From the NCBI GenBank assembly GCA_017989885.1, contig JAGNPA010000153.1, positions 1 to 5,486 on the forward strand: a stretch of DNA of 5,486 nucleotides, written 5' to 3'. The number at the start of each line of letters is the position of its first letter. The stretch's first letter is position 1. The position numbers and the translations under genes were made by a program. The notes under the pieces were generated by a model, which made no database searches, had not been told where the DNA came from, and was given only the letters and a program-made list of their open reading frames with translations. Source of the stretch: Aquabacterium sp. Lineage in GTDB: Bacteria; Pseudomonadota; Gammaproteobacteria; Burkholderiales; Burkholderiaceae_C. Shown one piece after another: positions 1-5,486 of the stretch.

Positions 1-247
1 GCTCAACGCCGGCGACGAAGCCGAGCGCTTGCTGGAGCGGGCCCTGCCGACCGAGCCCCAGGCGCCGGTCAAGCAACCAGTGGACCTGCGTACCTACGGC
101 GTGGGAGCGCAGATCCTGCGCAACCTCGGGGTGCAACGCATGCGCCTGATGGGCAACCAGCGTCGCATGCCCAGCATGGTCGGCTACGAACTGGAGGTTG
201 TCGGCTTCCTGACGGCCGATGGCACGCAACTGGATCCGTCCAACTGA
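1..247 (+). CDS. ribBA: RibBA C-terminal end (DHBP synthase / GTP cyclohydrolase II-like), 5' partial
   Basis: This is the last 81 codons of a gene entering from the left, read in the frame starting at base 2 and ending at TGA 245-247. The visible protein has the block DLRTYGVGAQILRNLG followed by MRLMGNQRRMPSM and GYELEVVGF. That is the recognisable end of the GTP cyclohydrolase II-type domain of fused RibBA proteins. RibB makes 3,4-dihydroxy-2-butanone 4-phosphate from ribulose 5-phosphate, the four-carbon substrate of the RibH encoded next. The canonical cyclohydrolase end usually reads close to L(L)TNNPxK at the GNQRRM position. The departure here fits the RibBX type, in which the second domain has lost cyclohydrolase activity, but the zinc-binding cysteines that would decide this lie outside the window. 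Identity of the family is secure; the activity of this domain is open. Confidence 0.88.
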   Translation, partial: LNAGDEAERLLERALPTEPQAPVKQPVDLRTYGVGAQILRNLGVQRMRLMGNQRRMPSMVGYELEVVGFLTADGTQLDPSN

Positions 248-250
248 AGG

Positions 251-269
251 GTGCGCCCATGTGGCGCAC
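251..269 (+). terminator. Perfect 7-bp hairpin between ribBA and ribH
   Basis: GTGCGCC (251-257), loop CATGT, GGCGCAC (263-269) form a perfect stem starting 3 bases after the ribBA stop codon. No T-run follows directly; the first run of seven T is at 292-298, 22 bases downstream, so this is not a textbook intrinsic terminator. A second, weaker stem (TCC 271-273 with GGA 279-281, extended by GCA 266-268 with TGC 282-284) shares bases with the first and lies closer to the T-run. The element could be a weak terminator, an attenuator or a processing/stability stem. The stem itself is directly visible; its function is inferred. Confidence 0.4.
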
Positions 270-286
270 GTCCTGTTTGGATGCCC

Positions 287-324
287 CGCTCTTTTTTTCT
301 GATTTTTCGCTCTTTTTTCTGGAT
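287..324 (+). repeat. T-rich tandem direct repeat in the ribH leader
   Basis: Two imperfect 17-base copies lie 21 bases apart: CGCTCTTTTTTTCTGAT (287-303) and CGCTCTTTTTTCTGGAT (308-324). They differ by one T in the run and one added G. The stretch is strikingly pyrimidine-rich in an otherwise GC-rich window and ends just before the ribH start. It carries the only Shine-Dalgarno-like bases for ribH (GGA at 321-323). It may act as a U-rich ribosome/S1-binding leader or be a duplication of a U-tract; neither is shown by sequence alone. Confidence 0.6.
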
Positions 325-332
325 CACACACT

Positions 333-797
333 ATGCAAGGCGCTGACAAAGGACAAGCCGGCCGACTCGATGGACACGATCTTCGTGTCGGCATCGTGCA
401 AGCCCGCTTCAATGACGAACTGACCTCCCGGATGGCGGCGCTGTGCATCGAGGAACTGACGGCACTCGGCGTGCAGGCCAAGCACATCCAACACGTGACC
501 GTGCCCGGTGCCCTGGAAGTGCCGGTGGCCTTGCAGGCCATGGCTGACAGCGAGCGCTTTGATGCCCTGGTGGCCCTGGGTTGCATCATCCGTGGTGAGA
601 CCTACCACTTCGAACTGGTGTCCAACGAAAGCGGCGCGGGCGTGACCCGGGTCAGCCTGGACCATCACGTGCCCGTCGCCAATGCCATCCTGACCGTGGA
701 GAACCAGGCCCAGGCCGAGGCTCGCGTTGAAGAAAAGAGCCGCGACGCCGCCCGTGTGGCCGTCGAGATGGCCAACCTGCTGGATGAGCTGCTGTGA
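333..797 (+). CDS. ribH: 6,7-dimethyl-8-ribityllumazine synthase
   Basis: RibH condenses 5-amino-6-ribitylamino-uracil with 3,4-dihydroxy-2-butanone 4-phosphate to give 6,7-dimethyl-8-ribityllumazine, the direct precursor of riboflavin, in the cytoplasm. The protein is 154 residues, the usual length. Family blocks appear in order: VGIVQARFN (19-27, with F26 at the position of the aromatic residue that stacks on the pyrimidine), VPGALEVP (57-64), [14 protein letters not shown] (81-94, with H92 as the expected catalytic histidine), SNESGAG (97-103), and the C-terminal block from N117 with R131 as the likely phosphate-binding arginine. The first 16 residues are a variable extension. ATG 333 is preceded by a weak GGA at 321-323 and no stronger start exists before V19. 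It follows ribBA by 85 bp and its stop overlaps the nusB start, so it is probably co-translated with nusB. Confidence 0.96.
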   Translation: MQGADKGQAGRLDGHDLRVGIVQARFNDELTSRMAALCIEELTALGVQAKHIQHVTVPGALEVPVALQAMADSERFDALVALGCIIRGETYHFELVSNESGAGVTRVSLDHHVPVANAILTVENQAQAEARVEEKSRDAARVAVEMANLLDELL

Positions 798-1318
798 GCG
801 ACGCGAGCGACACCCCCAAGTCCGCGCCGCTGCAAGGCCGTCCCGCCCGCAAGCCGGGCGCACCCGGTGCGCCCCGCGCCAAGTCGTCGCGCCGCCGTGC
901 CCGTGAGTTCGCCCTGCAAGGCCTGTACGAGTGGCAGTTGAACACCCGCGACGGCGGTTCGGTCGACGCCCACATTCGCGAGCAGGAAGACTTTGCCCGT
1001 TGTGACCGGGCTCACTACGATGCCTTGCTGCACGGCTGCATCGACCAGTGCGCGCAACTCGATGCCCAGTTGCTGCAGTTCCTCGACCGCCCGGTCGAAG
1101 AGCTCTCGCCGGTGGAGCACGCCGTGCTGTGGATCGGTGTGTACGAGCTGACCCATTGCCTGGACGTGCCCTACAAGGTCGCCATCAACGAGGCGGTGGA
1201 GCTGGCCAAGAGCTTTGGCGGCACCGACGGCCACAAGTACGTCAATGGCGTGCTCGATCATCTGGCGCCCCAGCTGCGTCCCGATGAGGTCAAGGCCGCG
1301 CGGCCTGCATCGCGCTGA
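794..1318 (+). CDS. nusB: Transcription antitermination factor NusB
   Basis: NusB binds boxA RNA together with NusE (ribosomal protein S10) and joins the NusA/NusG antitermination complex that keeps RNA polymerase processive on rRNA operons. The protein is 174 residues against about 139 for the E. coli protein. The extra length is a Pro/Ala/Lys/Arg-rich N-terminal extension of about 32 residues. The conserved fold begins at [18 protein letters not shown] (33-50), which includes the arginine-rich RNA-binding segment. It continues with [13 protein letters not shown] (107-119), [19 protein letters not shown] (125-143) and KYVNGVLD (148-155), the classic C-terminal signature. The start is GTG 794, overlapping the ribH stop (GTGA). 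No later in-frame start precedes the conserved RRRARE block, so the extension appears genuine. The short overlap implies translational coupling with ribH. The extension is probably disordered and basic and may add RNA contacts (inference). Confidence 0.96.
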   Translation: MSDASDTPKSAPLQGRPARKPGAPGAPRAKSSRRRAREFALQGLYEWQLNTRDGGSVDAHIREQEDFARCDRAHYDALLHGCIDQCAQLDAQLLQFLDRPVEELSPVEHAVLWIGVYELTHCLDVPYKVAINEAVELAKSFGGTDGHKYVNGVLDHLAPQLRPDEVKAARPASR

Positions 1319-1341
1319 GGCCCGTGCCAGGGCTCTGATCC

Positions 1342-2490
1342 GTGACGCAGCGGCGCGCCCCCTCTCTGGCGGACACCCTCCCGAATCAGGTGGAGGTGGA
1401 TCGGCTGGTGCCCGACAACCAGGACACGGTCATCCTGACCCGACCGTTTCCGGATGCCGACGAGGCCGCCATGGAGGCGCGCCGAGGGCGCACCGAGAGC
1501 CTGCCCACCATCGGGCAGATCGCCCGCTATGCCCTGAAGTACACCCTGGGTGAGGGTGGGCTGGGCACGGTGTACGCCGCGCACGACCCGCTGCTGTCGC
1601 GGGCAGTCGCCATCAAGACCCTGCATGTGGACCCGTCGATGACGGATCCCGAGCGCTTCAACGCCCTGTTTCTGAACGAGGCCCGTGCCGCCGGGGGGCT
1701 CAGCCATCCGCAGATCGTCACCGTCTACGACGCGGGCACGAGCGAGCAGGGGCCCTACATTGCCATGGAGTTGCTCAAGGGCAAGGACCTGCGCCAGTTG
1801 CTGGCCCAGGGCTGGCGCCCGACGCCCTCACAGGCCGCCCTGATCGTGCGGCGCGTGGCCGATGCCCTGTCGTACGCCCATCACAAGGGCGTGATCCACC
1901 GTGACATCAAGCCGGCCAACATCTTCATGACGGGACGCACCCAGCCCCGCGTGCTCGATTTCGGCATCGCCCGCATCCGCCAGGCCGAGTCCCTGGCGCA
2001 GCGCGATGACCCGCAAAGCCGCTTCCACGAACTGGTGGGCGGCTCGCCGTATTACATGTCGCCCGAACAGGTGCGGCGCCTGACCGTCGACCGTCGCGTG
2101 GACGTGTACGCACTGGGCGTGGTGCTGTACGAGTTGCTGACCGGGCAGCGCCCCTTTGCCGGTAACAGCCTGGAAGAGATCGCCGAGGCGGTGTTGCGAC
2201 AGCCCGTGCCGTTGGCACACGAGGTCAACCCCGAGGTGCCCCGGGCGCTGTCCGAGATCGTGGCGCAGGCCATGCACCGCGAGCGCGATCAGCGCATCCG
2301 CTCGGCGCGTCGCCTGTCGCAGGCCTTGCGGGACTGGATTGAGCGCACCGACGAGCCCGACGCGCCCGCCGAGAGGCGAGGGGCAGGGCGGGATGAGGGG
2401 CCCGGCGGTGTGAAGCGCTGGTTGATGCCCCTGGCTGCGTTGGGCTGGGTGCTGGCGCTGGCCGGCATCGGCTGGGCCATCTGGCGCTGA
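1342..2490 (+). CDS. Tail-anchored Hanks-type serine/threonine protein kinase
   Basis: This is a complete 382-residue eukaryotic-like Ser/Thr kinase. All subdomains are visible: Gly-rich loop GEGGLGTVY (70-78), VAIK with K92, alpha-C glutamate E113, catalytic loop HRDIKPAN (186-193, D188 and N193; an RD-type kinase), DFG (206-208), SPE (240-242), D254/G259 of subdomain IX and the late invariant arginine near R318. It should therefore be active. Residues 1-60 are a non-kinase leader. Residues 335-357 are a charged, Pro/Gly-rich linker, and 359-381 form one hydrophobic helix ending one residue before the stop, so the kinase domain would face the cytoplasm with no extracellular sensor such as PASTA. 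GTG 1342 has AGGG at 1329-1332. A later in-frame ATG (M44, base 1471) would still keep the whole kinase domain. The gene starts 23 bp after nusB and is probably in the same transcript. Substrates cannot be inferred; no partner phosphatase or FHA gene is visible. Confidence 0.93.
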   Translation: MTQRRAPSLADTLPNQVEVDRLVPDNQDTVILTRPFPDADEAAMEARRGRTESLPTIGQIARYALKYTLGEGGLGTVYAAHDPLLSRAVAIKTLHVDPSMTDPERFNALFLNEARAAGGLSHPQIVTVYDAGTSEQGPYIAMELLKGKDLRQLLAQGWRPTPSQAALIVRRVADALSYAHHKGVIHRDIKPANIFMTGRTQPRVLDFGIARIRQAESLAQRDDPQSRFHELVGGSPYYMSPEQVRRLTVDRRVDVYALGVVLYELLTGQRPFAGNSLEEIAEAVLRQPVPLAHEVNPEVPRALSEIVAQAMHRERDQRIRSARRLSQALRDWIERTDEPDAPAERRGAGRDEGPGGVKRWLMPLAALGWVLALAGIGWAIWR

Positions 2491-2491
2491 A

Positions 2492-2508
2492 CGCGGGCGT
2501 CGCCCGCG
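2492..2508. terminator. GC-rich hairpin between convergent kinase and ppx genes
   Basis: CGCGGGC (2492-2498), loop GTC, GCCCGCG (2502-2508) is a perfect 7-bp all-G/C stem filling most of the 24-bp gap between the two stop codons. The position suits a bidirectional terminator. There is no U-tract on either side, so it may instead be a 3'-end stability stem or cooperate with Rho. Confidence 0.5.
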
Positions 2509-2514
2509 CCAGGT

Positions 2515-4077
2515 TCAAGCCACCAGCGACATGTCCAGCTGACGGCGCCCTTGCGCGCCCCAGCGGCGCACTTCTTCTTCGAGCAGGTGCAGGGTCCGCG
2601 GGTGCTCGATGGCCCAGCGTTTGTTGATGACCAGCTTGATCTTGCCGCGAACGCGCTGCAGGCTGACCATCCGAGGGGGCAGGTCGACACGGGCGTGATG
2701 CAGGATGATGGCCAGACGCAGGCACAGCACCTGTGACATCAGCGCCTGATCCTGCAGATGTTCCACCAGCTTGATCAGCTCGCCGCGCTGCCCCAGCACC
2801 AGCGTGGCCAGGCGACGCAGTTGCGATTGCGAGAAGCTGGACGCGTCCACATGCCCCAGCAAATAGGCGCTGTGGCGGTGATGGTCGTGGTGCGAGACCA
2901 TCATGCCGATTTCATGCAGCGCGCTGGCCCAGCCCAGTTCGCGGGCATGTTCGCCGTCCGGGTTGGCTTGCGGCTCGGCCAGTTCCTGCCACAGACTGAG
3001 GGCGCGCTGGCGCACGCGTTGCGCCTGGGTGGTGTCCACGCGGAAGCGCTGCTGCAACTCGCGCACCGAGGTGTCGCGCGGGTCGAGCAGGCGGTGGTTG
3101 CGCGCGGCCTCCACGCGTTCGTCCAGGTCGAAGATCACGCCTTGGCGCAGGGCCCCCTTGGCGGGGCGCAGGGCCTCGATGTCGAAATGCGAGGCCAGGG
3201 TATAGAGGATGCACAGGCCGCCGGCCAGCACGGGCTTGCGCTCGGGTTTGAGGCCCGGCAGGGACAGCAACTCGGCCGAGCCCGCCTCGATGCAGCGCTC
3301 CATGCACCAGCGCAGGGCTTCGGGCGTGATGCTGCCATCGGTGATGCCGTTGGCCGCCAGAATTTGGGAGACGGCGCCCACGGTGCCCGACGAGCCCAGG
3401 GCCTCCTGCCATTGGCTGCGTTCGAACAGGGTGAGGGCTTCTTCCAGCTCGGCGCCAGCCGCGATCTGTGCCGCGCGGAAATTTTCGGCGGTGTACTGAC
3501 CCTTGGGGAAGTGCTGCATCGACAGGCTCACGCTGCCCACGCCGAAGGACTCCTTGCGGATCGGGGTGCGGCCGTGGCCGAGGATCATCTCGGTGGAGCG
3601 CCCGCCGATGTCGATGACCAGGCGCGGCAGCTCGCTGGGTTGCAGACGCGACACGCCCAGGTAGATCAGGCGGGCTTCCTCGCGGCCGGCGATGACCTCG
3701 ATGCGGTGCCCCAGCACGCGGTCCGCGCGTTGCAGGAAGGCATCGCGGTTGCGGGCTTCGCGCAGGGTCTGGGTGGCCACGGCGCGCACCTGCCAGGAGG
3801 CAAAGCCTTTGAGACGCTGCGCGAACTGCGCCAGGCAGGCCAGGCCGCGTTGGGTGGCTTCTTCGGTCAGCATGCCGTGGCTGTCGAGCCCGCCGCCCAG
3901 GCGCACGGTCTCCTTGAGGTACTCGATGCGCTTGTAGCGGCCCTTGCTCAGTTGGCCAATTTCGAGCCGGAAGCTGTTGGAGCCCATGTCGATGGCAGCC
4001 AGCAGGTCGGGGTAGCGACTTTGCTCCAGGCTGGTGGCAGGGGCCTTGCTCGTCTTGGCGGTCAGCGTCTTTTCCAT
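2515..4077 (-). CDS. ppx: Exopolyphosphatase (Ppx/GppA family)
   Basis: Ppx removes terminal phosphates from inorganic polyphosphate, opposing Ppk and setting polyP levels. At 520 residues it is near the length of E. coli PPX (about 513). The ASKHA-fold N-terminal half shows AAIDMGSNSFRLEI (27-40, phosphate-1 loop), VRAVATQTLREARN (97-110), IEVIAGREEARLIYLG (126-141, with E134 matching the catalytic glutamate), and VIDIGGRSTEMILG (154-167, with D156 and E163). The third Gly of the usual DIGGGSTE motif is R160 here. GSSGTVGAV (228-236) is the second phosphate-binding loop. The C-terminal half is an HD-like helical domain with ALHEIG (386-391) and a His-rich stretch HHDHHRHSAYLL (396-407), like E. 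coli PPX. ATG 4075-4077 is the only ATG before the first loop, with a weak AGG just upstream. GppA activity (pppGpp hydrolysis) cannot be excluded from sequence, but the length and long C-terminal domain favour Ppx. It is convergent with the kinase and divergent from the ZIP gene. Confidence 0.94.
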   Translation of the reverse strand: MEKTLTAKTSKAPATSLEQSRYPDLLAAIDMGSNSFRLEIGQLSKGRYKRIEYLKETVRLGGGLDSHGMLTEEATQRGLACLAQFAQRLKGFASWQVRAVATQTLREARNRDAFLQRADRVLGHRIEVIAGREEARLIYLGVSRLQPSELPRLVIDIGGRSTEMILGHGRTPIRKESFGVGSVSLSMQHFPKGQYTAENFRAAQIAAGAELEEALTLFERSQWQEALGSSGTVGAVSQILAANGITDGSITPEALRWCMERCIEAGSAELLSLPGLKPERKPVLAGGLCILYTLASHFDIEALRPAKGALRQGVIFDLDERVEAARNHRLLDPRDTSVRELQQRFRVDTTQAQRVRQRALSLWQELAEPQANPDGEHARELGWASALHEIGMMVSHHDHHRHSAYLLGHVDASSFSQSQLRRLATLVLGQRGELIKLVEHLQDQALMSQVLCLRLAIILHHARVDLPPRMVSLQRVRGKIKLVINKRWAIEHPRTLHLLEEEVRRWGAQGRRQLDMSLVA

Positions 4078-4131
4078 GGTGCCTATTGTCGCTGCTTTGT
4101 GTGCGGGTTGACCCGGTAGCGCAGTGGGCTG

Positions 4132-4150
4132 TTGACAGCATTGCTAAGAT
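4132..4150 (+). promoter_or_regulatory. Candidate promoter for the ZIP transporter gene
   Basis: The 79-bp divergent gap contains TGCTAAGAT (4142-4150), an extended -10 type match (TGn plus TAAGAT) placed so that transcription would start about at base 4157, the A of the ATG. A perfect TTGACA lies at 4132-4137 but is only 7 bases from that -10; used with normal 16-17 base spacing it would put a -10 over the start codon, where no good match exists. No clear Shine-Dalgarno precedes the ATG. The motifs are visible; promoter use and a leaderless transcript are inferred. Confidence 0.35.
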
Positions 4151-4156
4151 GTTCTC

Positions 4157-5020
4157 ATGACCTTGACTTACATCGTGGCCGCCACCTTTCTGGGCGGTCT
4201 GATTTCGGTGCTGCTGGCTGCGGCACTGTCTGCGCCCTTGCTGGGCTTGATCGTTCGCCACCTCGTGAGCCTGTCGACCGGCGTGCTGCTGGGGACCGCC
4301 TTGTTGCATGTGCTGCCCGAGGCGTTTGGTTCGGGCGAGCCGCCACAGGCGCTGTTTCTCACCTTGCTGGGGGGCTTGCTGTTTTTCTTCCTGCTGGAGA
4401 AAGCCGAGCTGTACCGGCATGGCCACCACCATGAACACGACGACCACGATCACCATCACGGTTTTGACGCCGAACAGGCCGGGCGCGGCGGCTGGAGCGT
4501 GCTGGTGGGCGACAGCATCCACAACTTCTGTGACGGTGTCCTGATCGCGGCGGCTTTCCTGGCCGATCCACAGCTGGGCATCGTCACCGCCCTGGCCATC
4601 ATCGCGCACGAGATCCCGCAGGAAGTGGGCGACTACATCGTGCTGATCAATGCCGGCTTTTCACGCATGCGGGCCCTGGCTTACAACGCCTTGTCGGGCC
4701 TGGCGGCCGTGGTGGGTGGGGTGCTGGGCTACTTCCTCATCGGCCCCTGGCGAGAGTACCTGCCCTACATGATGGTGGTGGCCGCCAGCAGCTTCGTGTA
4801 CGTGGCCGTGGCCGACCTGATCCCGCAGTTGCAGAAGCGCCTGAGCGGGCGCGACACCGTCCTGCAGATCGTGTGGATGGGGGCGGGCTTGCTCATGATT
4901 GGCGGCATCGTCAGCGTGCTGCATGACTCGCATGACCACGGCGATGCCCATGGCGCCGCGCCGCATGCCGAGGTGGCCTCAGGCGTGCATCCTGACCACG
5001 ATGGGCACGAAGACCACTGA
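4157..5020 (+). CDS. ZIP-family divalent metal transporter, LIV-1-like, His-rich
   Basis: ZIP proteins carry Zn2+ or related divalent metals (Fe, Mn, Cd) toward the cytoplasm. This 287-residue inner-membrane protein shows about eight hydrophobic helices: roughly 4-28, 33-56, 63-85, 113-136, 139-166, 172-197, 202-225 and 235-256. The metal-site helices are clear: DSIHNFCDG (119-127, helix 4) and HEIPQEVGD (151-159, helix 5). The latter resembles the LIV-1 motif HExPHExGD with Gln in place of the second His. It differs from the HEIPEG-type motif of E. coli ZupT, so I give no zupT symbol. The helix 3-4 loop carries nine histidines (88-101, HGHHHEHDDHDHHH) and the tail 256-287 carries nine more, both likely metal-binding. 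ATG 4157 lacks a good Shine-Dalgarno sequence, but helix 1 starts at once, which supports this start. Metal specificity is not readable from the sequence. Confidence 0.92.
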   Translation: MTLTYIVAATFLGGLISVLLAAALSAPLLGLIVRHLVSLSTGVLLGTALLHVLPEAFGSGEPPQALFLTLLGGLLFFFLLEKAELYRHGHHHEHDDHDHHHGFDAEQAGRGGWSVLVGDSIHNFCDGVLIAAAFLADPQLGIVTALAIIAHEIPQEVGDYIVLINAGFSRMRALAYNALSGLAAVVGGVLGYFLIGPWREYLPYMMVVAASSFVYVAVADLIPQLQKRLSGRDTVLQIVWMGAGLLMIGGIVSVLHDSHDHGDAHGAAPHAEVASGVHPDHDGHEDH

Positions 5021-5023
5021 GCG

Positions 5024-5044
5024 TCGGCATCGTAGGGATGTCGG
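5024..5044 (+). terminator. Hairpin just downstream of the ZIP gene
   Basis: TCGGCATC (5024-5031), loop GTAGG, GATGTCGG (5037-5044) pairs over 8 bp, two of them G-U, starting 4 bases after the ZIP stop codon. There is no U-run. A second small stem, GCCTC (5053-5057) with GAGGC (5070-5074), lies between it and the convergent DMT stop and could serve the opposite strand. These are candidate 3'-end structures only. Confidence 0.35.
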
Positions 5045-5090
5045 GGCGCTGAGCCTCGGGTCATGAGGTGAGGCCGCCCCTGCCGTCGGC

Positions 5091-5486
5091 TCAAGGGGTG
5101 TCGGGCTTGACGGGGTGCGGTGTGGGCGTGGCCGCTGGCGCTGCCGGTTTGAGCCGTGCGGCGACCATGCCAGACCCCACGATGAGGGCCATGCCCAGCA
5201 AGGCATCCAGCCCCAGGGTTTCGCCAAACAGCACGGTGCCCAGCAGGCCCGCATGCACGATGCCCAGGTACTGCAGGTTGGCGTTGACCAGGGTGCTGCC
5301 GCGTGCATAGGCCCGTGTCATCAACAACTGGGCCACGGTGGCGAACACGCCCACGCCGAACAGGGCCAGCCACGAATGGGAGGGAATTTCGGCCAGCGGC
5401 GTCGGGTTGATCTGGCCAGGTAGCAGCAGCCAGGTGGCCGCGCCCATGAGCGAACCCATCAGCGAGAAATAGAACACCACCCGGAA
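5091..5486 (-). CDS. EamA/DMT-superfamily transporter, C-terminal part (5' end beyond window)
   Basis: The final 131 residues of a drug/metabolite-transporter-type membrane protein are visible; the reading frame is open to the right edge, so the true start lies outside. The protein shows hydrophobic helices at VVFYFSLMGSLMGAATWLLL, SWLALFGVGVFATVAQLLM, the stretch beginning LQYLGIVHAGLLGTVLFGE, and LGLDALLGMALIVGSGMVAA. This matches the second EamA repeat, with TRAYARGSTLVNANLQY and the conserved GE near the start of the last helix pair. A short Pro/Ala/Thr-rich tail follows the last helix. EamA proteins export or import varied small metabolites, and the substrate cannot be predicted. It is convergent with the ZIP gene over a 70-bp gap. 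Confidence 0.88.
   Translation of the reverse strand, partial: FRVVFYFSLMGSLMGAATWLLLPGQINPTPLAEIPSHSWLALFGVGVFATVAQLLMTRAYARGSTLVNANLQYLGIVHAGLLGTVLFGETLGLDALLGMALIVGSGMVAARLKPAAPAATPTPHPVKPDTP

Noticed and set aside
248..332. FMN riboswitch upstream of ribH
   Set aside because: The gap is 85 bases and lacks the conserved FMN-aptamer blocks; an aptamer is normally well over 100 bases.
324..863. 179-codon minus-strand open frame over ribH
   Set aside because: Antisense shadow of ribH with no family resemblance, and ribH shows full motif conservation.
2758..4119. Long plus-strand open frame (453 codons) antisense to ppx
   Set aside because: It is rich in Ala, Gly, Gln, His and Leu with no domain, as expected of the antisense frame of a GC-rich gene; the ppx strand carries a full set of family motifs.
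4078..4156. Zur or Fur operator in front of the ZIP gene
   Set aside because: No AT-rich inverted repeat of the Zur or Fur type is visible; only a GC-rich palindrome occurs.
2912..4609. 565-codon minus-strand open frame spanning ppx and the ZIP gene
   Set aside because: It covers an out-of-frame part of ppx and the antisense of ZIP; its His/Gln/Arg/Pro-rich product has no recognisable fold and both overlapped genes are clearly real.
4157..5020. Calling the ZIP gene zupT
   Set aside because: Helix 5 reads HEIPQEVGD rather than the HEIPEG-type motif of ZupT, so the symbol is not supported.
4765..5373. Minus-strand open frame crossing the ZIP 3' end and DMT gene
   Set aside because: Arg/Pro/His-rich composition and a different frame from the DMT protein, whose hydrophobic helices are clear.

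Overview
The window is a GC-rich, gene-dense piece of a bacterial chromosome. Its base composition, protein sequences and the ribBA-ribH-nusB order point to a betaproteobacterium of the order Burkholderiales (Comamonadaceae/Sphaerotilaceae-like). This placement is inferred from family resemblance, not from a search.

Layout. (1) Positions 1-2490, plus strand: the 3' end of ribBA (or its RibBX variant), ribH (lumazine synthase), nusB (antitermination factor) and a membrane-anchored Ser/Thr protein kinase. ribH and nusB overlap by 4 bp and nusB to the kinase is a 23-bp gap, so these three are probably one transcript. ribBA to ribH is an 85-bp gap with a perfect hairpin and an unusual T-rich direct repeat. 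(2) Positions 2515-4077, minus strand: ppx (exopolyphosphatase), convergent with the kinase across a short gap that holds a GC-rich hairpin. (3) Positions 4157-5020, plus strand: a ZIP-family divalent metal transporter with a LIV-1-like motif and two His-rich segments, divergent from ppx over a 79-bp promoter region. (4) Positions 5091-5486, minus strand: the C-terminal part of an EamA/DMT-family transporter that runs off the right edge, convergent with the ZIP gene.

How the genes fit together. RibBA supplies 3,4-dihydroxy-2-butanone-4-phosphate, which RibH condenses into lumazine, the penultimate step to riboflavin. nusB is a common neighbour of ribH in proteobacteria. The kinase, Ppx, ZIP and DMT genes have no evident pathway link to riboflavin. 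All complete genes look intact, with no frameshifts, mobile elements, tRNA/rRNA genes or CRISPR arrays.

The region is mostly conserved housekeeping. I do not see a clearly new biological system. The points most worth checking are the RibX-like tail of RibBA, the tail-anchored kinase in a riboflavin/NusB operon, the Gly-to-Arg change in the Ppx phosphate-binding motif, the ribH leader, and a possibly leaderless ZIP transcript.
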